A DNA stretch of 64,000 nt from Serinibacter salmoneus (GTDB taxonomy: Bacteria; Actinomycetota; Actinomycetes; Actinomycetales; Beutenbergiaceae), in assembly GCF_002563925.1 (NCBI RefSeq), contig NZ_PDJD01000001.1, positions 1,804,973 to 1,868,972 on the forward strand, given 5' to 3'. A program made the translations under genes and the position numbers. Of the stretch, positions 35,117-42,306 are shown in pieces (position 1 is the stretch's first letter; every line of letters begins with the position of its first letter). A model generated the notes under the pieces. That model was not told the origin of the DNA. It did no database searches and saw nothing but the letters and a program-made list of their open reading frames with translations.

Positions 35117-35496
35117 CACGGACATTCAACGTTCGCCTCGAGCGCGAGGGCCGCTGGTGGGTCGCCGTGGCCGACGGGATTCCCGGTGCCGCCACCGAGA
35201 CCGCGCGCTTGGCCGACCTGGGCAACGAGATGACCGACCTCCTCGCCGGGCTCCTTGACCTCGACGAGGACGACATCTCGCTGACGTGGGACGCGTCCGC
35301 GGTTCTGGGCGCCGAGGGCAACCGCGTGTGGAATGACTTCCTCGCCGAGCGGGACGACCTCGCGCGGCGCCAGGCGGAACTCAATGCCAAGCGCGATGAG
35401 GCGCTCCTCGCCCTGCGCGACGGCGGCGTCTCGATCCGGGACTCGGCCGTGCTGGTCGGGCTCTCACACCAACGCGTCGCACAGCTGCTGCAATAG
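35113..35496 (+). CDS. HicB-like antitoxin with C-terminal helix-turn-helix
   Basis: A 127-residue protein. The N-terminal half has the HicB partial RNase-H-like fold (FNVRLEREGRWWVAVADGIPGAATE), where the WVA-x-x-x-x-IPG element replaces the usual PD/EGG strand. A coiled segment follows, and the C-terminus (DGGVSIRDSAVLVGLSHQRVAQLL) is a helix-turn-helix. It should neutralise the HicA-like protein and repress the operon. The GTG start overlaps the toxin stop. Confidence 0.72.
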   Translation: MTRTFNVRLEREGRWWVAVADGIPGAATETARLADLGNEMTDLLAGLLDLDEDDISLTWDASAVLGAEGNRVWNDFLAERDDLARRQAELNAKRDEALLALRDGGVSIRDSAVLVGLSHQRVAQLLQ

Positions 35497-35528
35497 CGGC
35501 TTAGCCCAGGTACGCGCGCTCGGCCTGA

Positions 35529-36116
35529 CTACCGGGTGCTCTCCCCCACCAGCACCCCGTCCAGCACATTGGCCAGCAGCGCCTCGGCGAAGGCGTGGTC
35601 GACCACCTCGTCGGGCACCAGGAGCCGGTGGTAGACCGCGCCCCAGAGTTGGTCCACGAGCACCCGCACGTCCACGTCGTCGCGGATCTGCCCCGCCCGC
35701 TGCGCCGCCGCCATGCGGTCGGTGGCCAGTCGCCGTCGCACCGAGGAGTACAGCTCCCGGTAGGCGGCGGAGAGCTCGGGGTCGGCCTGAGAGCGCCCGA
35801 TGAGCTCCGGCAGCAGCCGCCCCGCCGGGGTGGTGGTCATGAGGGTGACGAAGCGGTGGAGCTGGTGGGCCAGGTCGGCGCGGATGTCGCCGGTGTCGGG
35901 GAAGGCGAGGGTGTCCTCGACGGCGTGGACGTAGCCGTCCAGGGCGAGCACGCCGAGGGAGGCCCAGGCCTTGTAGAGGGTGGCCTTGCTGACCCCCGAT
36001 TCGCGGGCGACCCGTTCGTAGGTGAGGCCGGCGAGGCCCTCGGCCAGCAGGATGTGCCCGACGGCGTGGATCACGTCCGCGCGCACCTCACCTGCCGGGC
36101 GGCGTCCGCGGCCCAC
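35529..36116 (-). CDS. TetR-family transcriptional repressor
   Basis: A 195-residue TetR regulator. The N-terminal HTH is at about residues 12-58 (GLAGLTYERVARESGVSKATLYKAW) and the C-terminal helices form the ligand-binding domain. GTG start overlaps the stop of the SDR gene by one base, so both are on one transcript. It very probably binds the palindrome at 36907-36923 in front of that transcript. Confidence 0.88.
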   Translation of the reverse strand: MGRGRRPAGEVRADVIHAVGHILLAEGLAGLTYERVARESGVSKATLYKAWASLGVLALDGYVHAVEDTLAFPDTGDIRADLAHQLHRFVTLMTTTPAGRLLPELIGRSQADPELSAAYRELYSSVRRRLATDRMAAAQRAGQIRDDVDVRVLVDQLWGAVYHRLLVPDEVVDHAFAEALLANVLDGVLVGESTR

Positions 36117-36889
36117 TACGCCAGTCCCCCGTTGGTGAAGATCACCTGGCCGTTGACCCAGCGGGCGGGGCCGGCGAGGAAGGCGACGGTCTCGGCGATG
36201 TCGGCGGGTTCACCCAGGCGCTCCAGGGGCGCGGCCTTGGCGAGGCTCGCGATCGTGGCCTCGTCCTTGCCGTCCAGGAACAGCGGTGTGGCGGTGGGTC
36301 CGGGGGCCACGGTGTTCACGGTGATGTCCCGGCCGCGCAGTTCGCGGGCGAGTACGGGGGTGAGGGCCTCGACGGCGGCTTTGGAGGCGACGTAGCCGCC
36401 GTAGGTGGGGAAGGAGGTGCGGGTGACGGTGGTGGAGAAGGTGATGATCGCTCCCCCGGCGCGCACCCGGTTCGCGGCGAGCTGGGCGACGACGACGGTG
36501 CCGCGGATGTTGGTGCGGTGCATCCGGTCCAGCTCGTCCAGGTCGAGGGTGGCGATCGGGGCGAGGGTCATGACGGCGGCGGTGTGGACGACGACGTCGA
36601 TCCCGCCGTAGGCCTGCTCGGTGGCGTCGAAGGCGGCGGCCATGGCGTGCTCGTCGGCGACGTCACCGCCCACGGCGATCGCCTGCCCTCCCGCGGCGGT
36701 GATGCGCTCGACGAGGGCCTGCGCCTTGGCCTGGTTGCCGGCGTAGTGGACGGCGACGGCGTACCCGTCGGCGACGAGGCGCTCGACGGCGGCCGCGCCG
36801 ATGCCGCCGGAGCCCCCGGTGACGAGGGCGACGCGGGTGGTGGGTGCGGTGGTGCTCGGCTTGGCGGGCGTGGCGGACTGCGTGGGCAT
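36116..36889 (-). CDS. SDR-family oxidoreductase
   Basis: A 257-residue classical SDR related to 3-ketoacyl-reductase-like enzymes. Cofactor loop TGGSGGIG, catalytic Tyr-Lys in YGGYVASKAAVE, and the C-terminal WVNGQVIFTNGG. In operon with its TetR regulator and controlled by the operator immediately upstream. The substrate is probably the inducing xenobiotic or a metabolite of it; this is inference. Confidence 0.88.
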   Translation of the reverse strand: MPTQSATPAKPSTTAPTTRVALVTGGSGGIGAAAVERLVADGYAVAVHYAGNQAKAQALVERITAAGGQAIAVGGDVADEHAMAAAFDATEQAYGGIDVVVHTAAVMTLAPIATLDLDELDRMHRTNIRGTVVVAQLAANRVRAGGAIITFSTTVTRTSFPTYGGYVASKAAVEALTPVLARELRGRDITVNTVAPGPTATPLFLDGKDEATIASLAKAAPLERLGEPADIAETVAFLAGPARWVNGQVIFTNGGLA

Positions 36890-36906
36890 GGCGACTCCTC
36901 GGCTAT

Positions 36907-36923
36907 ATGAACGCTGCGTTCAT
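36907..36923. promoter_or_regulatory. TetR-type operator
   Basis: ATGAACGCTGCGTTCAT is a perfect inverted repeat (8-bp arms, one central base) 17 bases upstream of the SDR start. It also covers the stop codon of the HNH gene, which runs in the same direction into this region. Confidence 0.8.
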
Positions 36924-37324
36924 TTAAGCACGGGGGCCTCGGTGCCTTCCAGTGGTTCTGGCTCGGACCGGAGCGACTGCAGCACGAGCGCCCAGCGTTC
37001 GAGGAAGGCGCGCTCGTCCAGCTTCTTGCGGCGCAGCCAGCCGGTGACCTCGCTGTTGTGCTTGCTGGCGTTGCAGGAGGCGCACGCGGGCACCACGTTC
37101 GCGATCGTGTACCGCCCGCCGCGGGAGATCGGCATCACGCAGTCGCGCTGCAGGGCGACGCCGTCCGCCCCGCAGTACGCGCACCCGAGCCACGCTTCCT
37201 GCAGGAGGACCCACTGGTCGTCGGTGAGGTCGTTGTCCACCCGGTCCAGGCGCCGCTGTCGACGCCGCGCGTACCGCTGCCGCGCCTTGGCCGGCACACG
37301 CGCGGGGTATCGGCGGCGGGGCAT
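36920..37324 (-). CDS. HNH endonuclease family protein
   Basis: A 134-residue basic protein with an HNH fold: the zinc-finger pairs CAYC and CASC frame the catalytic region RDCVMPISRGG and NVVPACASCNASKHN. A TACAGT -10 box lies six bases before the ATG at 37324 on the minus strand, supporting this start and a leaderless message. It could be a nicking or defence nuclease or a mobile-element remnant; nothing adjacent decides this. Confidence 0.83.
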   Translation of the reverse strand: MPRRRYPARVPAKARQRYARRRQRRLDRVDNDLTDDQWVLLQEAWLGCAYCGADGVALQRDCVMPISRGGRYTIANVVPACASCNASKHNSEVTGWLRRKKLDERAFLERWALVLQSLRSEPEPLEGTEAPVLK

Positions 37325-37493
37325 GGCTGGACTGTACCGGCACGGCTCCGCGAGGGTGGGGCGCCGCACACTGCCCACGCCTACGGCCCGCGAGGCACGA
37401 GCGATACCTCAGTCGATGCCTGCGAGGTCACCGCACTCAGGCCAGCATTGCACCGGGCGACGGCTACACCCTTCAGAAAACAACACGACGCGG

Positions 37494-37883
37494 TTAGGCG
37501 GTGTCGTACTCGTCGATGACGTCATCCAAGATGCGGACGGTCTGCCGTTGTTTCCTGATCTCTTGCGCAAGCCGCTCTCGGTAATCGCGGAGAACATCGA
37601 CAAGCAGAGACGTTCGGGCGCTCTCGTCCACCATGCATGGCAGCACCGGCTTGATTTCTCGGCTGCTGAGCCCTGCCGAGAACAGTCGCTGGATCAGGAT
37701 CACCCTGTCCACGGCCTCGGGCCGGAACCGCCGGTGCCCGGTGTCGGTTCGCTGCGACTGAATCAGGCCCTGCTCTTCGTAGTACCGGATCGATCCCGTG
37801 CTCACACCACTGGCCTCAGCGAGCATCCCGATCGACAGGACGCGGTCCGCTGACGTCGTCACATCCACGTCAATGCCGGACAT
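37494..37883 (-). CDS. MerR-family transcriptional regulator
   Basis: A 129-residue MerR protein. The winged helix starts with LSIGMLAEASGVSTGSIRYYEEQGLI and continues into GHRRFRPEAVDRV, followed by a dimerising coiled coil. No metal-binding cysteine pair is seen near the C-terminus, which suits a drug-sensing type. It is divergent from the MFS exporter gene. On its own strand a TACCAT box lies six bases before the ATG at 37883. Confidence 0.86.
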   Translation of the reverse strand: MSGIDVDVTTSADRVLSIGMLAEASGVSTGSIRYYEEQGLIQSQRTDTGHRRFRPEAVDRVILIQRLFSAGLSSREIKPVLPCMVDESARTSLLVDVLRDYRERLAQEIRKQRQTVRILDDVIDEYDTA

Positions 37884-37965
37884 GCCCGCATGGTAGCCCA
37901 CCGACTTGCCCAGGCGCCGCCGAGGAGCGCGTCCGGATGCGGAGCGACGTCGCTCGCGCAGCCAC

Positions 37966-37997
37966 TTGCACCTCACTCAGATGTCAACTCTTACCCT
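37966..37997 (+). promoter_or_regulatory. MFS promoter with 20-bp spacer (MerR-type)
   Basis: TTGCAC (37966-37971) and TACCCT (37992-37997) are separated by 20 bp, a stretched spacer characteristic of MerR-activated promoters, and a weak dyad (TTGCAC ... GTCAA) fills it. The -10 lies six bases before the ATG at 38004. Confidence 0.6.
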
Positions 37998-38003
37998 CTC
38001 GGC

Positions 38004-39298
38004 ATGGCACTCACGTCTCAGGCTCCTGTTGCCCACGCGTCGATGACCCGGGCACAGGGCATCGCGCTTGCCACGATCGGCCTGGCGCAGTTCGGCATCG
38101 CGACCGACTTCTCCACCGTTTATGTCGCGATGCCGACCATCAGCACTGATCTCGGCATGGACCCCGCAATGCTGCAATGGCTGATGACGGCGTACTCTCT
38201 GCCCTTTGCGGGCTTCCTGCTCTTCGGCGGCAAAGTCGTCGATAGGGTCGGGGCTGTCCGCGTTTTCATCATGGGGAGTGCTGCGTTCGGCGTGGCCAGT
38301 CTCTCCTGGCTGGGGTTGCGGCCGCGGACTGGATAGTAGTCGCGGGCCGCGCACTCCAGGGGCTCGCCGGAGCTTTCCTGTCTCCTGCGATCCTGGCGCT
38401 GCTATCTGTGAATTTCCCAACTGGCCCCCTACGCTCCAAGGCGTACGCGACCTGGGGAGCCGTGGGCGCGTCCGGGCTTGCGGCCGGCGTCATTCTCGGA
38501 GGGTTGTTCACAGAGGTCACCTGGCGGCTGGTCTTCCTGATCAATATCCCCATTGTGCTCTCCTGCATCTGGGGTGCCCGCAAGATGGCCGACACCGCTC
38601 ACCTTGATCCCGCGCGCGCTCGCGTGCCTGCGGTGTCGACGACGCTCGGTACGGCCGCCACCGTGCTCGTCGTCCTCACGCTGACACTGGTTGGGGATAG
38701 CAGTGCCGACCTGGTCTGGCTCGTCGCCGTCGCCGTTGCCGCCGTCCTCGCCCTGGCCGCGTTCATGATCAACGAGCGCCACTCGGTCACTCCGCTGGTC
38801 GACCGACAGTTGCGCAAGATCAAGAACCTCCGTCGGGGCGCCCTCGCAGCCGCACTGTACATGTCCAGCGTCGGAACGGAGTTCTTTATCGTGACTCTGT
38901 TCGTGCAGGAACAACGGGGATTCTCACCACTTGCCGCCGGCATGGCATTTCTACCGATGGCCGCACTCACTACCGTCGGGAACGTCCTTGCCGGACGCCT
39001 ACTGAAGGCATGGACGGCCCCAGTTGTGCTGATCCTCGGCTTCGGCCTCTCTGCGGCAGGACTCTTGATGCTCACGGCCATGCTCACGGTTGAGTCGTTC
39101 TGGATCGGGCTATTGCCCGGATTCCTCATCAGTGGCCTCAGCCATGGCATGGTGTTCACCGCGGTGTTCGTGCTCGGCAACACCGGCGTCCCCGGAGCTC
39201 TCAGCGGAGCCGCGGGCGTTCTGCTCGCCGCAGCGACCATGCGCTCACGCCGCTCACACCCGAACGTCACTGATTCAGCACGCGCACCACAATCGTGA
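38004..39298 (+). pseudogene. MFS drug exporter (DHA2-like), frameshifted
   Basis: The first 110 codons encode a normal MFS N-terminus (MTAYSLPFAGFLLFGGKVVDRVG) and then stop at 38336. The protein continues in another frame from about 38306 (DWIVVAGRALQGLAGAFLSP onward) to 39298. Comparing the frames, a single base has been lost near 38303-38305, in the place of an expected SLLAG. Near the C-terminus GALSGAAGVLLAAA looks like a join where a helix pair of the usual DHA2 ending is missing. So the gene is probably dead, unless the frameshift is a sequencing error. It is divergent from the MerR regulator. Confidence 0.8.
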
Positions 39299-39420
39299 TG
39301 GCCTCGACCGCGAGGTCATCCGCTTCCTCCGGACTACTAAACCCGACGGGATCGAGACCAAGGGTTGAATCGCCCTTTGGTTGGGCGGAGTCGCCCGACT
39401 TGGGAACGAGGGTGAACGCA

Positions 39421-39513
39421 TGCGGGAGGACGAGCGCGCGGGGGAACCGGCCACACGGCGGTACTCCGATCAGGAGAAGGCAGGCGTGTCCGAATGGTCC
39501 GGTCGGTGCAGGC
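39421..39513 (+). mobile_element. Degraded IS3-family orfA start
   Basis: MREDERAGEPATRRYSDQEK resembles the N-terminus of IS3 OrfA and shares the RYSD-x-EKA-x-V pattern with the second remnant at 40815-41068. Similarity stops after about 25 codons. It points toward the erm gene. Confidence 0.5.
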
Positions 39514-39606
39514 TGAGCCGGCGACCACTGCCCGCCCGTGACGGTCCGCGCACCCTCGGTGGCGTCCACGCCGAGGAGTCTGCTGGCGCATGGACGGGTA
39601 ATAGCG

Positions 39607-39643
39607 TTGCTGACGTGCAATGGGACCGCCTACGCTGGTTGGC
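39607..39643 (+). promoter_or_regulatory. erm promoter
   Basis: TTGCTG (39607-39612) and TACGCT (39631-39636) with an 18-bp spacer. The -10 is seven bases upstream of the leader-peptide ATG, so transcription should begin at or next to that ATG. Confidence 0.65.
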
Positions 39644-39688
39644 ATGTTGGTTCACGGCACTGCTTCGCTGCGTCTGCGCAGCCGCTAA
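39644..39688 (+). CDS. erm leader peptide with RLR stalling motif
   Basis: A 14-codon reading frame, MLVHGTASLRLRSR, ends 102 bases before erm. The RLR element is the (+)X(+) type of motif known to stall macrolide-bound ribosomes in Erm leader peptides, and the sequence resembles the leader I remember for erm(X) of Corynebacterium. The 102 bases after it contain pairing stretches (GAGCA with TGCTC, CCCGG with CCGGG) that could sequester the erm ribosome site. Drug-induced translational attenuation is inferred. Confidence 0.75.
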   Translation: MLVHGTASLRLRSR

Positions 39689-39790
39689 CGGCGACGAGCA
39701 CACTCCACCCGTTGTTGCTCCCGCCCCCGGTGATCACGGCCGGGCGGCTCTTTCAGCGTGCCCGGCTCCGCCACAACCACGGAGCAAACA

Positions 39791-40615
39791 GTGCCTACCT
39801 ATCAAGGTGGCCGTCATGAGCACGGCCAGAACTTCCTGACTGACCAAACCCCCATCGCCACGATCACTCAACTCGTGGCCACCACCGAGGGCCCGATCAT
39901 CGAGATCGGCCCCGGAGAGGGATCCCTTACCACGCCACTGGCCCAGCTCGGGCGACCGGTGACAGCCGTCGAGATCGACACCCAGCTCGCCAGGCGCCTG
40001 ACCGAGCAATGCCCCTCACACGTTGAGGTCGTCGCCGACGACTTCCTGAACTACCGACTTCCCGCGTCAGCGTATGTGCTCGTCGGCAACCTGCCGTTTC
40101 ACCAGGCCACAGCCATATTGCGACGCATCCTGCACGCCCCGACATGGACCGACGCAATCGTGCTTGTGCAATGGGAAGTTGCGCGGCGCAGAGCAGGCGT
40201 TGGTGGCGCAACGATGATGACGGCGCAATGGGCGCCTTGGTTCGAGTTCACGCTGCACAGTCGGGTTCCAGCCCGCGCTTTCACCCCACGACCGGGCGTC
40301 GACGGCGGAATCCTCACCATCCACCGCCGCGAACACCCGCTACTGCCCCCGGCACAGCGACGCCAGTTCCACGCCCTGGTCCACCGCGTCTACACCGGCC
40401 CCGGACGCGGGCTCGCCCAGATCCTCGCACGCACCACCCCACTCAACTCACCCCAGGCAGCACAGATGTGGCTGCGCGGCCACGGCGTGACCGCTGCCGG
40501 TCTGCCGAAGGACATGCCCGTCGAGGCATGGGTGGACCTGTTCAACGCCACCGGTTCCTCGCCGTCTGCACGCCGTTGGCAGAAGCAGCATTCGTACTCG
40601 AGGAGGCGCCGTTGA
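39791..40615 (+). CDS. erm: 23S rRNA (adenine-N6)-methyltransferase, macrolide-lincosamide-streptogramin B resistance
   Basis: A 274-residue Erm methyltransferase that modifies A2058 of 23S rRNA. The N-terminus GGRHEHGQNFLTD is characteristic of actinobacterial Erm, the SAM site is EIGPGEGSLT (38-47) and VADDFLNYRLP, and the catalytic motif is NLPFH (100-104). The basic C-terminal domain is complete and ends SRRRR. GTG start with GGAG six bases upstream. It lies within the lower-GC island between two IS3 remnants, which points to acquisition. The class of Erm cannot be fixed without alignment. Confidence 0.93.
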   Translation: MPTYQGGRHEHGQNFLTDQTPIATITQLVATTEGPIIEIGPGEGSLTTPLAQLGRPVTAVEIDTQLARRLTEQCPSHVEVVADDFLNYRLPASAYVLVGNLPFHQATAILRRILHAPTWTDAIVLVQWEVARRRAGVGGATMMTAQWAPWFEFTLHSRVPARAFTPRPGVDGGILTIHRREHPLLPPAQRRQFHALVHRVYTGPGRGLAQILARTTPLNSPQAAQMWLRGHGVTAAGLPKDMPVEAWVDLFNATGSSPSARRWQKQHSYSRRRR

Positions 40616-40814
40616 TGAGCATCGCAGCGCGGCGACAGGCCTGCGTCTACAAGGAAGAGACCAGTAAGACCACGGGGCCGCCCTCCGGTGAACAGCCACA
40701 GAACAGGCGGCACGAGAGCTGGCCGAAGCTCCCGGACGGGACTGGCCGCTCCGTGGCCTTGCCACGCTGGTCCATGCACCCCGTGACAGTCATTACGAGC
40801 ATCTCGCCTGTGAG

Positions 40815-41068
40815 CGTGACGCCGCCAGCGACGTCACCGCGGTACGCGTCGATGAACGCAATCACGTCCGGTATCGGCGGTCGAGCTCCGCCCCGAAGCC
40901 CAGTTGCGTCATGGCCCGATGCACGGTGCCGCGCTCGGTCCCCAGCTCGGCGCTCAGGGTGCGCACCTTCCGCACCCCGGCGGCCTTCTCATCATCCGAG
41001 TACCACCGCGTCTGCGGCTTCCCCGGCGTCTGCTCCAACCGCGGGACGAACGACGCCTCCTCCCGCAT
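40815..41068 (-). mobile_element. Internally deleted IS3-family transposase remnant
   Basis: On the minus strand a frame starts MREEASFVPRLEQ and continues RWYSDDEKAAGVRKVRTLS then ELGTERGTVHRAM, a normal IS3 OrfA N-terminus. It then jumps to FGAELDRR, the usual OrfA end, and is followed at 40865 by MIAFIDAYRGD, the start of OrfB. The rest of OrfB is missing. It faces the fragment at 39421. The surrounding stretch 40616-41206 holds no other gene that I can support. Confidence 0.7.
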
Positions 41069-41206
41069 GATCGTGGGCTAGCGGCCAACGACACCCGGAT
41101 CGCATCATGGAACGAGAACGTTCAAGCCATCACTGACGAATGCGGCTCTCACTCCGATCGAGTCACCCAGAGCCCGCTAGGTCAGGCGCTAGAACCACGG
41201 GAGTTC

Positions 41207-41755
41207 CTACCGGCATGGCACGGTCTCAACAGGGACTTGCAAATCAAAGCCGATCATGAGTCTCTCCGTCTGCGTCATACTGTCGACCATTTCAGACGAG
41301 CCTAGAACATTGGCATCCCCGGACCCCCAAGTAATATTGGCGACACCTGAGCTTCCGAAAACGCCTTCCGGGCCAGACCACGACACCTCGTTGCCAGCAC
41401 TGCCAGCTACCATTTGCTTGTACACGTCGATCTGAATGCGCTCGCCATCGTGTTCGCCGAAGCCTTGAAGTTCCAGCTCCCGCTCGATTGTTCCGTCGTT
41501 CAGAGGCTCACAGTTGCGCACCTCGGTTATAGCATAAGTCGTTAAGTCGTTGACCCGCACCGTACCCATGATGGATGCACGTTCGCCATCGGCTACCTCG
41601 CCAGCCGTCGAATCTTCGTGCGAATCCTCTTCGCTGACAGTTGACTCATCGGGACTATTCTCCGCCAGGTCCGGTGCGTGGGAACTAGAGGAACATCCGC
41701 TCAGCATGAGGGTAGCGATCGCAAGTGATGCAAAACCTCTAGAAACAGTCTTCAT
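41207..41755 (-). CDS. Exported lipoprotein, unknown function
   Basis: A 182-residue protein with a lipoprotein signal (lipobox LSGC, cysteine at 21), an acidic Ser/Glu/Asp spacer of about 35 residues, and a soluble domain (MGTVRVNDLTTYAITEVRNCEP onward) with two cysteines, one in VRNCEP and one near the end in ETVPC. The layout of a beta-rich domain closed by a late Cys recalls small mycobacterial LpqH-like antigens, but I cannot establish homology. AAGGAGAG precedes the ATG. It follows a small gene on the same strand and is divergent from the LuxR-type regulator. Confidence 0.78.
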   Translation of the reverse strand: MKTVSRGFASLAIATLMLSGCSSSSHAPDLAENSPDESTVSEEDSHEDSTAGEVADGERASIMGTVRVNDLTTYAITEVRNCEPLNDGTIERELELQGFGEHDGERIQIDVYKQMVAGSAGNEVSWSGPEGVFGSSGVANITWGSGDANVLGSSEMVDSMTQTERLMIGFDLQVPVETVPCR

Positions 41756-41788
41756 GATCTCTCCTTGGGCAACTGGTGGTGATGGTGT

Positions 41789-42160
41789 TCATAAGGCCGC
41801 GCAACACAACCCGAACCGCGTATCCACGCGATGGCCGCTCTCTCGTCTCATTTGCGCTGGGCGAAAGCACTGCTCATATGCTCTGAGGCGTCTGCGACAA
41901 CCAGCAGCGAACTCGGCGGAGGCATCTCCGAGCGCAAGAGCCAGCTCAGGATGCCCACTGTTCGCTCCCTTGTCGCTGGCCACCGCCGAGGCGCCCTGTG
42001 ACCGATCTGCGGCGTTGACGTACACATCGGTCACACCGTCGAGTACCGCCTCGCCCGCATACGCCGGCGTGCCGCCTCCGCGTACCACGAGTGCCATCTC
42101 GGACGGCGTTCGCAGGGAGGGCGGGAGCGGAGGCCTTCGAGCAGTGCAGTGCGTGGGCAT
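41789..42160 (-). CDS. Small predicted helical protein, unknown
   Basis: An open frame of 123 codons, perhaps really starting at the internal ATG 42097 (MALVVRGGGTPAYAGEAV), which would give 102 residues. From that ATG the codons keep a strong third-position G/C preference. The segment HPELALALGDASAEFAAGC followed by RRRLRAYEQCF reads like one long helix, faintly similar to ESAT-6/WXG100-type secreted proteins, with Cys where Trp would be. It lies 33 bases upstream of the lipoprotein gene and is divergent from the LuxR-type regulator, suggesting a small regulated unit. Function is not known, and it may not be a gene. Confidence 0.45.
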   Translation of the reverse strand: MPTHCTARRPPLPPSLRTPSEMALVVRGGGTPAYAGEAVLDGVTDVYVNAADRSQGASAVASDKGANSGHPELALALGDASAEFAAGCRRRLRAYEQCFRPAQMRRESGHRVDTRFGLCCAAL

Positions 42161-42185
42161 GTCTCTCTCTCGTGGACGGCACGGA

Positions 42186-42210
42186 CCTAGCGAGCGTTGC
42201 GAACGCTAGG
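42186..42210. promoter_or_regulatory. Inverted repeat between the divergent island genes
   Basis: CCTAGCG (42186-42192) and CGCTAGG (42204-42210) form an inverted repeat with 11 bases between; an inner AGCGTT/AACGCT pair is also possible. It lies between the small gene and the LuxR-type regulator and could be the operator for one or both. Confidence 0.5.
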
Positions 42211-42306
42211 CTTGTCCCGGGGCGGGAGCCATAGTGAGAAGTTGACTACACGCGAGGGTTGCGGTGCAGGGCAGTCCCTTGAAAGTGCGGAGAGGACACG
42301 CCGAAC

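Noticed and set aside
37325-37493. Attachment-site duplicate of the tRNA-Ala 3' end
   Set aside because: No match to GGTTCGAATCCCCT or its complement was seen on the far side of the island.
39267-39620. 117-codon minus-strand frame downstream of the MFS pseudogene
   Set aside because: No ribosome site, no domain, and it spans the IS3 fragment on the other strand; likely scar sequence.
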